NCBI GenBank assembly: GCA_916613615.1
Contig: OU744731.1
Span: 55,372,289-55,436,288 of the forward strand
Direction of reading: 5' to 3'
From: Steromphala cineraria
Taxonomy: Eukaryota; Mollusca; Gastropoda; Trochida; Trochidae
DNA: 64,000 nucleotides
In this document: positions 34,689-46,205 of the stretch, piece by piece
How the letters are laid out: each line of letters starts with the position of its first letter
Numbering within the stretch: the stretch's first letter is position 1
Notes under the pieces: model-generated
Database searches by the model: none
Told to the model about the DNA's origin: nothing
Seen by the model: the letters and a program-made list of their open reading frames with translations, nothing else
Position numbers and translations under genes: made by a program

Positions 34689-36259
34689 TTGTCTGATTAA
34701 GATACATGTCTTTGTGTTTCATTTTGAATAACAGTTACAGATAAATTATTTAACTCACAATTCAGAAGGAAGTTACACCTCATCGATGCCTTAAGTGTTC
34801 TCACACTCCCAGTTTTACAAGCCTTTAGGTTGGGGTTAAACTTTGATGATACATTAGTACTGCAATGGATTTCCATTTTCAATCGTTATATCTGGTATTC
34901 AGTTTTTTATTATATGCATATCCCATTTTCAGACATCAACACTTAGGTATAGCTTAACTGATGACAAATATCTGGGAAGGAATTCAATGGAAGTCAATAA
35001 AAGTTATTTGTAAGTTAAGAACAACTATCGATGTGAAGTGCAATGGCAAATGATAAGTAATCACAGGTGTTTTAAAGTGTTTCGTTAAGTGATTGATAAT
35101 ATCAAGTTTAATATGAATAGATATTTTCATACAGTTAATAATTGTGATGACTCATATGTACCTATATTTACGTACATATCCATCAACGGAAAAATCAAAA
35201 ATAGGTCTTAAAGAATTTGAACAAAATACATTAAGTCATTTACTGCGTAGTCTAATTTTTATTTTCATAAGATATCAAAAATAAGTAATAAACCATATAA
35301 AGGACTCATTAAAGGAAAAAAGACAACCAATGGATGTATGGAAATCATTGAACATAGCCTTGGTCAGAATAAACCTTGCATTGATTATTTGCCCTAGTAA
35401 AATGTTTTAAAGTTTTGTATCCAGAGTGTTGCAACCAACGTGATTCCAATTTACATTTTCTATATTCTACACTTTTTTCAGTTTCAATTTCTCAAATAAT
35501 TAATATTTCCATTCAATCCATGCATATATGACAGAGCTCAGGTTTCAAATAAATGTTAAAACTTACTTCTTGTTTGAAGACAAATCCTTTGCAAATTCCA
35601 CACCACAAAGTATTAAATATCCTGTCATGAAAGCATAAATTCATATTAAATGCACTTGTTTAGAGAGTAACAGTTTCAAATTCAACCTCTATTCCAGATA
35701 TTCAAAGTTCTGAATTATATTCAAACATGATCCAATACCATCCAAAATCCATATTCCATTTCAATGTTCCCTTTCTTCAAACTATGAATTCAAGTTCTTA
35801 TTTGTATTCTTTTTTTATCCACTTGTTCATTACAGTAGATTTAATGAAAATAACAGAACAACTAAATCAGTATTGTGAAATGTCATATCCATTAAATACC
35901 AAAATTAACACAAATAGTTAGCTTTAATATCCCAAACAAGTTGCTGTACTGGCTAAACTTGCATAGACAAAAGACAAAAGCATGTGTCCTTCAAAATATA
36001 TAAATATACACTTCAAATAAGTTGAATTACAGAAAAACGTTTTAAACATTTAAATTGACTGAAGAAACTATTAGAAAGTGATAACTTTATGCCTAGACAA
36101 CACAAACATTTCATAATTTGACTCATTCACCACCTGCCACAAAACTTAAAGAATACCCACACAAAGTTTTCCTAACCTGCATGAAATGCAAAATAAAGTT
36201 ACTTTACCAAATAGAATTATCAATGAATTGATATGCTAACTTCTACTTTAGACACTCTT

Positions 36260-36432
36260 TTAAAGGGGCAGTAGCACGTTTTTAGGGGGAACAAAAGGTG
36301 ATGTCAGGAAAATTAAAATAAAGGGTACCAAATGAAAGCAAATTTATTCAAACTTAATTGAGCAGTAATAATTCAAATATATAACGTAAAGTTTAGCCAC
36401 GCGATTCATTTTTCTTGCACAAAATGAATTAA
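36260..36432. mobile_element. TTAA-bounded insertion
   Basis: Starts TTAAAGGGGCAGTAGCACG exactly at a TTAA of the unit and ends at another TTAA. About 40 bp of unit sequence to its right is missing. Probably a TTAA-target MITE fragment. Absent from copy B, where the surrounding area is deleted. Confidence 0.45.
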
Positions 36433-38975
36433 AGGTGTTCACATAGCCTAAATGCCATGCCCTAGGCAGTTACCTACCTTGTAAGTGTTATTGTAAAGTG
36501 GCAAAAGAAATTATGCAAAAAAAAGAGTAAAATAAAACCAGGTTCAATAAAACTTTAAATTAAACAAAAAATGATTTTTGAAATAATTTTTTTAATAAAA
36601 TGAGTATTTTGACCGTAACACAGAGACAGTACTGTATGATTTTAGCTTGATAATGTTAAAGGACTTGTTGAATCTAGGTAACGATGATACAATGAAATGT
36701 TATTTTGAAGAATGCAGCCTTAAGTTAAATGAAGATGTGAATGTGAAAAAGAATTGCTCAGGTGTCAATTTCACAGGATGACAGTCAATGGTATGCTGCA
36801 CCTAATCACCATATCAAATATAACCACGTTCTATGTCTGTCCGATGGCGTCGTCATTTCCACAGTACAACTTTTGTTCTTATATCAGTTTGTAGTCACCC
36901 ACGCTCCTAAAATTGTTTAAATCCCTGGAACAAATTCTATTTGCAAACATCTTTTTTTGAATATTCCATGACGTTATAAAATGTAAAAGGTCAAAATTTA
37001 CATCATCAACCTCAGTTAGTAGTTTTAATCTATTTCAATTGGTGGTAAATTTTGGCTTTATTATGCATCTAAGCGAAAGTGATGTTTCATGATATGATAA
37101 TCATCTTTAATACTTACTGTCTTACCCTTTTATCACCTACGGTATGTGCGTAATATATTTTACAAAATCTGTAGAGTGAAATGTCACCGTCGGTATTAGA
37201 GAACCGTTCAGAACTGAACAATTATCTGAAAAATATTTTCAAATATTTTCTTTTGACATCGAACTTTCATTAAAATACGATTCGGATTTCCAAGTCGCAA
37301 AGCAGTTTGGCAAGACAAGGCTTGAAGCTATTATTTGTCTGATTGTTTATTGCCAATAGTTTCGTTTTTTATTACAAATAAATGTCTGAAAACAACACCA
37401 CGAGCCACACCATAGCACATACCAGATATTTAACAATGACCTCCAAAAAATCATTATATGTTTTCTTTATTCTATGTTGAAACGCAAAGGCATTGTTATA
37501 CTATATAGGAAATTATTGTTTGGTAATAGCTTTCCTCTGACACTGTGTCACCAAAAAGTTCTGTGATATCTTAAAGCAAAATTGCATTTTGTGTAGTTAT
37601 ATAATTCCACCTATAATGTGATTTTATTTATAAAATGATTAACAAGTAATAATCAGGGTCATTTACCATTTGATTTTAAGGGATAAGATACTTGCTTAGT
37701 GTATTAATGTACTCATTTGTATATTGTATTATGAAACTGTTTGAAACACACATCAACATATTGACTTTCGCTATGTAATCTTTAAAATCCTATACATATT
37801 CATCAAGAATACAAAAAAACTTTCATGTTATTACTTTCTATCATGGTAATATCTTTACGTGTCCGAGTTAGTGTTATATTAAGTAGCTATAATGTTCTGA
37901 AATGCTTTGTAAGGAAGAAGGTATATCTTTGTAAAAGACAATTAATTATCATAATATATTCAAAATAAAGGATTGAAGTGTTTTGCAAACATGAACTGTT
38001 AATGTTTTATTGACAGAATAGAGACATAATCAATGATACAGCGCCAAGAATAAGCACAATCTTTCTTAAAGGGGGTCTCCAACTTTTATTAGCGAGGCCC
38101 CGAGAGGGTCGTAAATCTCGATCAGCACGCTGCCTACTCTGCGCTATTTTAACTGCGCAGCAACCTAGTCTAGCATGGTATGGGGAACCAGCGGTTGATT
38201 TTAAGGGATAAGATACTTGCTTAGTGTATTAATGTATTCATTTGTATATTGTATTATGAAACTGTTTGAAACACACATCAACATATTGACTTTCGCTATG
38301 TAATCTTTAAAATCCTATACATATTCATCAAGAATACAAAATCAACTTTTATTAGCGAGGCCCCAAGAGGGTCGTAATTCGTAGAGACCGATTTTTTTCA
38401 GGGAAAAAAGCTTCGTAGAGGTGTTCAAATTTTCATTTAATATTGTGAATATATATTATATACTTTTATGTACTATTTACAAAGTATCTACTCAGTTTAT
38501 TTATACAAGACATTACATCGATCGTATTAATACATTGGATGTACAATGATTCTCCTTTGAATATGTATATTATCATTTACAATGATAATTTCTTGCTTAT
38601 ATGAACTTATTTCACAATTTGTCACTCTATACGAAAGTGTTTTTCACTTCGAACGTGTAAAAATCGCATCTACGAACCCGTTTTCTCTATGTATAAACCT
38701 ACACAAAGGTATGTGGTTGCTTCTCTTTCGTCTTATCATATATTTCTACGAAATATTGAAAGTGGGGGGGGGGGGGGGATTTCCTTAACTAGTATGAACT
38801 AGAAAAAAACATACCTGCTAGAAGTATCCATGTATATGATCCGCTGCATTTGTTAACATCATACATGCTCCATCAAGGTTTAACATGTAGTGATGAAGGG
38901 GAGTCCTATGAAATAAATTTACATTCTTTTTCTTCTTTTCATTGGTCGGATTATATTCTTCAATATCATTGGTTA

Positions 38976-39130
38976 ACATTTTGTCTGCAGAAAGGTGCCA
39001 GGACAATTGGCGGTCACTGCCATGTACGAATACGTTAGTCTCTAGTCTAGACATTCGGTCTGCAGTAAGATACCAAGACAGTCGGCGGTCACTGTTATGT
39101 ACAAATTCGTTGGTCACTAGGCCAGACAAT
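38976..39130 (-). repeat. 75-bp tandem repeat with open frame
   Basis: Two diverged copies of a 75-bp repeat. The minus-strand frame 39129-38818 (103 codons) reads through both as 25-residue repeats, for example N-E-F-V-H-N-S-D-R-R-L-S-W and N-V-F-V-H-G-S-D-R-Q-L-S-W. It is present also at 51412-51723. No domain recognised; coding status unproven. Confidence 0.4.
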
Positions 39131-39535
39131 CTGTCGCCTATTGTGATGACAAGTTAGTTAGTGCCCGGACAGTTATGTCACTGTTTACGTCATACGACTA
39201 GACATTTCGCACTTTCATTGCTATAGATACACAACATATAAAATGACAGGTGTCCGGTCGTCATAAAAGAAAATTACAGAGATAGATAAGGTGGTACTAA
39301 CGAGATGTATATCTTATCAATGTATTGGGTGTGAGTACAGTGATTACAAATATCAGCGATGTATTTTATTATCCTCACAATTGAACAAGTAAAATTAATC
39401 CTGTTTATTTCACGTCCTGAAATCCAAAGAGACATTACTGTTTATGATACCTGTTAAAGAAAGATGATAAATATTTGATCTACTTGAAACGCACATTCAT
39501 AAAAAAATCTTTATGAAAGGTTATAATCGGTGTTC

Positions 39536-40219
39536 GGTAAAAAAAAGTACCGGTAATAAGTCCTAATTTTGCCTAGGAAAAAAGTCCTATTTGTAAAACC
39601 CAAAGATTTTGATTAAAAAGTTTATTTACATGTACTTTGTATATGATTCAACATACATATTTGTGACATATCTGAATCACATTAATATTTTAACATAACA
39701 TCAACAAATTTTTCATTTTTGAACCATTCGATGGTTCGCCAGGCACTTGGGTGGTGGTGCCCAACCAAGTTGAAGAACTTCGTGTTCCACCCTTCGCAAA
39801 CATTGTTAGTTCTCGCATCTCCTGATAGAGTAGCATTCTTTGATTAACTCAGCTAAACTCACATGACAATGCAGAACTGCTTTGATCCAGTCAGCTAAAA
39901 TCACACATTCAAGTCGTTGAGTTCTTCAATACACTTATAAGCTCTCAATTTTAATCCTTAATTAGTTATCGTAACATCCTTCTTGGTTAAATTTAATAAT
40001 TTAATCCATGTATTTAAAGTCATTATACATAAACACTTCATACTTTCTTTACAATATCAATTGCAAAGATTACTTTCTCAGTTAAAACAAACATAGTTTC
40101 CAATTATTAATACTCAAGGATGCATTCTTTACAAAAACTTTGATGTCAAGATCAATGTACTCTGTTTTAACGATAAAAGGACTTTTTCCAGAGGACTTTT
40201 TTTCTGGTACTTTTTTACC
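39536..40219. mobile_element. 684-bp element with imperfect terminal inverted repeats, copy A
   Basis: GGTAAAAAAAAGTACCGG at the left matches the complement of CTGGTACTTTTTTACC at the right. Inverted AGTCCT/AGGACT motifs continue inwards for about 45 bp. No coding frame. Target duplication not resolved. Confidence 0.5.
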
Positions 40220-40633
40220 TATAATCTTATTATCAACCTTTTATCCTCAACGGACATTTTTCATCGACTTGGCATGTGATATTGAACTCTAAAAATGTGT
40301 CCATTACCTCATGATAAACTCACGAAGATATATGAGTGAATGTTTTAATTTTTGGTACGTAATAAATTTGCAGATGTTGCTGGGTATGCCTAGTATTGAA
40401 GTTTGATTTGACATAAGGATGATTTTATTCGGCAACTATCTATCTGACTATTTTGGAAAACAGTACACCAATTTATCAACAAGAGAAATAGACTCTCTTG
40501 ACTTAACTTTGATTTATTTTTTTATCTGAGGCTGCAGCCAGAACATTAGAACATTGCCGTAGGATAATAGCTATTTATTCTGTTATCATAAAAAACTACA
40601 CAATTGAACGGGTGCACTCACATGTAAGAAGAG

Positions 40634-40986
40634 TTTTCACAGCCTTGCTGGCTTTTGCCCTTGCTGGTCATGGCGGAGGTCGTGGCGGGGGTCATGGCGG
40701 AGGTCGTGGCGGAGGTCATGGAGGAGGTCGTGGTGGAGGTAATGGCGGAGGTCGTGGGGGAGGTCATGGAGGAGGTCGCGGAGGAGGTCGTGGAGGAGGT
40801 CGTGGAGGAGGTCGCGGAGGAGGTCGTGGAGGAGGTCGTGGAGGAGGTCATGGCAGAGGCGGAGGTCGTGGAGGAGGTCATGGTGGGGGAGGTCGCGGTG
40901 GAGGTCATGGGAGAGGTGGAGGTCACGGAGGAGGTCGTGGAGGCTGTCATGGAGGTCACGGCGGAGGCCATGGACGTCATGGTTAA
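40634..40986 (+). pseudogene. Promoterless exon 2 of the Gly/His/Arg gene, copy 6
   Basis: Exon 2 is open from V-F-T-A-L-L-A-F-A-L-A to the normal stop, and the 3' flank and AATAAA (41026-41031) are kept. The promoter, exon 1 and the pyrimidine tract before the acceptor are gone; the bases before AG are ACATGTAAGAAG. The upstream frame is open to 40513 with no ATG, only a GTG at 40612. The repeat now contains Asn (GGGN) and Cys (GGCH), residues never seen in the five complete copies, which suggests relaxed constraint. It could be expressed only if spliced to a distant exon. Confidence 0.75.
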
Positions 40987-41025
40987 ACATCAATCACTTA
41001 CTCAAGTCTGCATATGCCTGATTGC

Positions 41026-41031
41026 AATAAA
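41026..41031 (+). terminator. Poly(A) signal, copy 6
   Basis: AATAAA in the usual position, retained although the promoter is lost. Confidence 0.5.
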
Positions 41032-41452
41032 TTGTCTGATAAAGATGTCTTTGTGTTTCATTTTGATTAACAGTTACAGATATATTATTTAACTCACAAT
41101 TCAGAAGGAAGTTACACCTCATCGATGCCTTAAGTGTTCTCACCCTCCCAGTTTTACAAGCCTTTAGGTTGGGGTTTAACTTTGATGATACATTAGTACT
41201 GCAATGGATTTTCCATTTTCAATCGTTATATCTGGAATTCAGTTTTTTATTATATGCATATCCCATTTTTCAGACATCAACACTAAGGTATAGCTTAACT
41301 GATGACAAATATCTGGGAAGGAATTCAATGGAAGTCAGTAAAAGTTATTTGTATGTTAAGAACAACTATCGATGTGAAGTGCAATGGCAAATGAAAAGTG
41401 TTTCGTTAAGTTATTGATAATAACAACACAAGAAAAGATATATGGTTTTACA

Positions 41453-41655
41453 AGAGTTTTAATTTTGTTTACCCCAGGTAAACAAAATTAAAACTTTCTT
41501 TACCCCAGGTAAAAAAAAAAAAAACTTTGTTTACCCCAGGTAAACAAAATTAAAACTTTGTTTACCCCAGGTAAACAAAAATTAAAACTTTGTTTATCCC
41601 AGGTAAACAAAAAGTAAAACCTTGTTTACCTCAGTTAAACAAAGTTAAAACTGTC
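41453..41655. repeat. Left subterminal repeat of the CACTA-like element, copy A
   Basis: About six copies of a 31-33-bp palindromic monomer centred on TTTACCCCAGGTAAA, flanked by AAAATTAAAACTTTG. Related but degenerate copies lie near the right end at 47924-48005. Confidence 0.8.
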
Positions 41656-42739
41656 TACCGATAGTTATGCTAATGAACCCGTTTTTCTGGTCTAGCAAAT
41701 GAAAAGGATCATCATGATGTTTAACAAGCATTTAACAGCAAAGGTCAATGAAGAACATTGATGCAGAAAATCAGAACAGAGAAAGGAAGACAGTAGGTTT
41801 TTGAACTACTCAATCGTGGTCAGGTTTGGACTGACATAGTTATTGAAGGACACAAACCACGACATCTTGATAAAGTAAGGAGTCAAGTGGTGTCCACAGA
41901 TAAGCTCTGAACGCAAAAAAACGACTAAATAACGACAAATTCATTAAGTTTATTGCGTTTATACCGTGCATGAATATAATAATTTATTGCGTTTATACAG
42001 TGCACGAATATGATAAATTTATGTGGATGAATTTTATTTTTGGGTGTTTGTGACATTGTAATTATTATGATGTATACAATCATTACCTTGGCCTATTAAG
42101 CGCGGGGTAACCATAACCGGGGTGTGTGCAAAATAAGACTTAAACCACTCATCATACAAAACTTAGACCTGGCCCGTAAATACACATAGCTCTGATATTC
42201 TGTTTAATAAATGGAATCGTAAACAAGCTAAAGTGTGGGAATACTACAACAGAATACACAGAAGAAGACTTTCCTTGTGACTTTGATATTTGGAACTAAC
42301 AGATAAGAGTATAGTATATTTTTTTTTTTTAGCATTCCTAAGTTAACATAACCATCTTTTGTGAGGTAATATTTTCAAATGAGATTCTAATGCACTAATA
42401 TGCAAATATTCTGCCCGTCACAATTTAATGAAGCAAAGAAAAGAAGAAGAAAATAATGTATTCAAGTGTCAAGCGATACATGTTTAAAAATTCAGTAAAA
42501 CATACGTTTATATAGAACATCGCCCGGCCAACTAGGGCCTATTTGACACTAATTGACTAAAATATACAAATAAAAGCACTCTATGGTGCTAAAAGATAAT
42601 ATTGCATTATCACACTATGGTCTATGTATTACCATTTAAAATATCTGTTAAAATACACATTTTAATGAATTGTTTTGTGAGAGTCTATATCTAAACACAT
42701 TTTTTAATAATGCGGCAACTGAGTAACTAAGTTTATGAT

Positions 42740-43245
42740 GATTCAGTAGAAATACGAGTTGACCGTTCGATGACAGATGGGGAAAACTTTGATTTATAGA
42801 CGAGGCGAAGATCCAATGGGGAATTATAATGGCGGAATATAGACTGCAAGTAGTTAGAAAACGAACCTCGTCTTCGTTGGAATTACAAAATTTACATAAA
42901 CGATTTTCAAAAGGAGTTTTAGGCTGTGAAAAACGACCAGTCTCGATCTCTAAGGGGAGGGTGCCGCTTCTAAATTTAGCTAAATAGCTACAGAGTGCAT
43001 GGTCATTGATAGATTTTACATAATCCGAAGTACAATAATTACTCTTAAAAAGACGTCCTTAACTTATTACCATTAACTTGCCCTCTATTATTCCAGAGCT
43101 GTGAATACACATTATTAATGACTATTTCTAAAAATTTACATCTTAAAACATCAAAATCTACACTTAAAGATAAATTATGACTTTCAAATAACTTAACCAC
43201 TAAATAATCCCAAGTTTGAGACACTGACAATGACCATTAACACCT
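42740..43245 (-). pseudogene. LINE ORF2 C-terminus relic, type 1, copy A
   Basis: Minus strand reads L-A-K-F-R-S-G-T-L-P-L-E-I-E-T-G-R-F, then R-L-C-K-F-C and E-D-E-V-R-F-L-T-T-C, the C-terminal region and Cys motif found after RT in many invertebrate non-LTR retrotransposons. It is preceded, across a frameshift near 43045, by an upstream segment with S-V-S-Q-T-W. No RT core. Confidence 0.65.
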
Positions 43246-45030
43246 GATTGCTCGATCTCATTAACATGCCTCATTAATCACCTCACTAATTGCAATTAGG
43301 CGATTGTCGATGTAAATTGTGTTGAACCCTGTCTGTATTATCATTTTCCCTATAAATATCCCTATATTTTGGAATGAATTAGTTTTTATACAAGAAACCA
43401 AGCAGGAGTGTGTAAGTATCGTATATGTTGGTCAGAACATATTAAGCCTGCAAATTGTATCGCTAAAACAGACCGGGTTATTATTTACTACATTATAGTT
43501 TAATTGTTATCAACCACAAACATATATTCAAACCAGAAACCTTAGGTTCTTATTTACATTGAACGCATGTTTTATGAAGAGGTGAATCAAAGATAAAATG
43601 GTTTGTCACGGAAATGTTCCTGAGCGCCACTGGCACTTGATATGCTGATGGTGGATATTAGGCGCTTTATAAATTCAGTATTATTATCATTATAGCTATG
43701 CTTGTAGTAAACATATATTCAGTAATTGATTTGACATCAAAATTGGGCTATTGTAAGCATACTTGTGAGATATTTGCTTTTAGTTCTTGTATTGGTACTT
43801 GTCAAAGTGTGTAGATGTCTAATGAAAAGTGTCTCTGTTTTTTTATATAAATTCTTTGATTGTTGTATCAGAGACCTTATATAAAGTATATATGTATATA
43901 GCATCTCTGGTTGTATGCAGATATGTCTGATTTGCCGTGTATGTTTGTTTGTGATGTTAGGTAATATTCAGACAAAGAAATGCTAGAGGGAATATGATCT
44001 ATAGAATATTCAATTTCTCATTGTCAAAATGTTTTTGGGGTAAAATATGTACAGATGATTTGTAAAGTGTTCTCTTGCCCATCCCAGTTAAATTTCTTCA
44101 TTAGTTACTGTATAACTAATGAGAATACACTTGTATAACCAGATAACAAAATTGTTTAATGGCTGTGTATTGTTAATTAATAATAAAAAAACAAATACTT
44201 TAAAATACCATTTACATATTTGCCAATTGATTTATTTACTTATTTCATTTTTAAGATATTTTAATTAATCATGATTTCAAAAACAATATTGCAGAGAGAT
44301 GTCTATGTTTAATGTCAAGCATGTTGTATATAACTATGAGTTACTTCCAATCGTTCAAGCTACGCCATTCTGTTTTATTACCTACAATATCGATTGAAAT
44401 CACGAGTCAAGGTATTGACGGGACTTTTGTGTATTTGCGGTTGTCAATTAGCAAACTTTGATGTAAGAGTTCTGCACTTTAACCAAAATACATATGCATT
44501 AACTTAACAGAAGGTCAGCTCATTAAGTGTTGTTCAGTGAAGCCGAACGCCGTGGTCAAGTTGTGCGGTCAGCCGTGACTGACTAGGCTCAACTATCTAT
44601 CCCGTAACAGAATTTATTTAGCTGAATTCTCATCAATCAATGTTTATCTATCTGAAACGTTAAATGGGTATTCAAAAAGTATAAAGACACATACACTACA
44701 CATAAGAATTGCGATGTGGACAACACAGTTATGTTAACAGGTATGTTAATTTTAATGCACATTAGTACTTTGTAGTTTTTCAAACTTTATGAGTTTGTGT
44801 TATCTTTATAGACATACATGACAATAAGGAAAATCTAGATATTATTCTAGCCTTTATTTAAACTGAACTAAGCTGATTTTATCACATACGAGAGAACTTG
44901 ATTTCATGCATTTTGCAAGAGTTACTTTACGACAGGAGTTTGATATATATATAACATTTGAACGCGTTTGTAAACTAAATAACTGTCTGTACATTTCCAC
45001 AACACGATTCGGAATGATATGATTAATCGT

Positions 45031-46017
45031 ATCAATTCAATTCAATTCAATTCTTTATTAACCTTAAGTTACACAACTTATCGGCGGTTACATAAAGTGA
45101 TACAAAAAGTGATACACATTATTATTTTAGGTACAAATTTCTTATATTACTCGCATTTAACAAATATTTACCAAGATTACACAGCTGTTTAATATTTTGT
45201 AAACTAAATAACTGGATTAATTTATAAACAGATGGATTTTCCAGTAATATGGCTTAGTGTATATTTGTCTAACATTCATGTAAAATGGACAAATTAGAAC
45301 AAAATGAAACTCATCCTCAATGTCGAAGGTGCAATTCATACATTTTCTTTCACTTACATTAATATTTTTATTTTTCCACATTCGATAATAAATTATGAGC
45401 TGACAAACGTAATTTGGACAAATATTTTCGATACATCATTGGAATAGACTTTGTTAAATAATACTGCAAAGTACAGCAATCAATAATATGCTTATATATA
45501 ATACATTTTCTTGATGTTGAAATCTGGCCAAGTATACACTGAAAGGCGTGGTCATTAATTCTTTGCTTAATTACAGGAAGAAAATTTGGGTGCAGTTCTT
45601 GTCTATACCACACTTCTGCAAATCCAATTGAAGATAAAATAGTTTTAACCTGCTATGCCCAATTCTTAACTGAACCCGACTCCACATCATTGTAGAGATA
45701 CCCACAGCAGCCCCTGAGGATACAGTTATTAGTTCCCAACAACTTAAGCCAATATTTTTTCAAAGTAAACATTCTTTTAAATTTTAAAGGGTAGCGTCCT
45801 AGTTCTGTGTAGATCATAGCACTAACAGTTGATTTCTTAACCCCCAGAACCATTTTACAAAAATCTAAATGTAATTTTTCAATGTTATCAGCCTTATGTG
45901 AGCCTCATACCTCAGATGCGTAGCATAAGATACTGCCAATATAGGTATCTAATACCGATAACATAGTTTCAGGGTTAAGATAAAGAGATTTGACATTATT
46001 TAACAAATTAAAGAATA
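45031..46017 (-). pseudogene. LINE 3' end relic, type 2, copy A
   Basis: Minus strand reads C-Y-A-S-E-V-stop-G-S-H-K-A-D-N-I-E-K, then V-L-G-V-K-K-S-T, E-L-G-R-Y-P-L, K-L-R-L-S-A-H-N-L and, across a frameshift, C-M-N-C followed by E-D-E-F-H-F and C-P-F-Y. This is the post-RT part of a non-LTR retrotransposon. The 3' end is an AATAAA followed by short AATTG repeats (45031-45055), a microsatellite tail common to some LINE families. The TGA in place of the expected Trp is shared with copy B. Confidence 0.72.
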
Positions 46018-46025
46018 TATGGAAT

Positions 46026-46118
46026 TCAATCTAAATAAATTTAGATCAACAGGTTTTATATTTGGTCACACAGTGTGACAAAATAAAAAATCTGTTGATC
46101 TAAATTTATTTAGATTGA
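46026..46118. mobile_element. 93-bp MITE with 8-bp target duplication
   Basis: Perfect 27-bp inverted ends (starting TCAATCTAAATAAATTTAG) are flanked by TATGGAAT at 46018-46025 and 46119-46126. Copy B at about 58660-58670 has the empty site. An 8-bp duplication fits hAT- or P-type transposition; the termini do not settle the superfamily. Confidence 0.85.
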
Positions 46119-46205
46119 TATGGAATTAAGACTGATGTTGATCATCTTATCATCAGGTCACCAGCAAACGTTTACACCCTTAAAAGGATATTGGGCTTAC
46201 ATATT

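Larger units (their letters stand above)
30824..35102 (+). repeat. Array unit 5
   Basis: Resumes the unit at the point matching 3545 of unit 1. A local deletion/duplication near 32205-32275 removes about 200 bp upstream of the relic. Spacers 30824-32279, 32497-34072 and 34689-35102 hold no supported gene. Confidence 0.88.
38067..40633. other. Foreign 2.57-kb block replacing the promoter and exon 1 of unit 6
   Basis: The unit sequence stops at the TTAA inside the divergent relic (CTTTCTTAA) and resumes with AG|TTTTCACAGCC at the start of exon 2. The left end is TTAAAGGGGGTCTCC, a member of the TTAA-MITE family. A short stretch of upstream unit sequence is duplicated inside (38190-38345), followed by a second copy of TTTTATTAGCGAGGCCC. 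No gene is recognised in the rest, which includes a 75-bp tandem repeat and a 684-bp inverted-repeat element. Confidence 0.65.

Noticed and set aside
38764..38778. G run at 38764 as a regulatory quadruplex
   Set aside because: It lies in foreign spacer away from any promoter and is shorter in copy B; probably simple slippage.
40612..40986. Copy 6 as an intact gene starting at 40612
   Set aside because: The start there is GTG, not ATG, and no promoter or in-frame ATG exists upstream. The same holds for copy 7 at 53212.
45368..45853. Minus-strand frames at 45368-45613 and 45653-45853 as small host genes
   Set aside because: Their motifs are those of a LINE C-terminal domain, with shared stops and frameshifts and a LINE-type tail.
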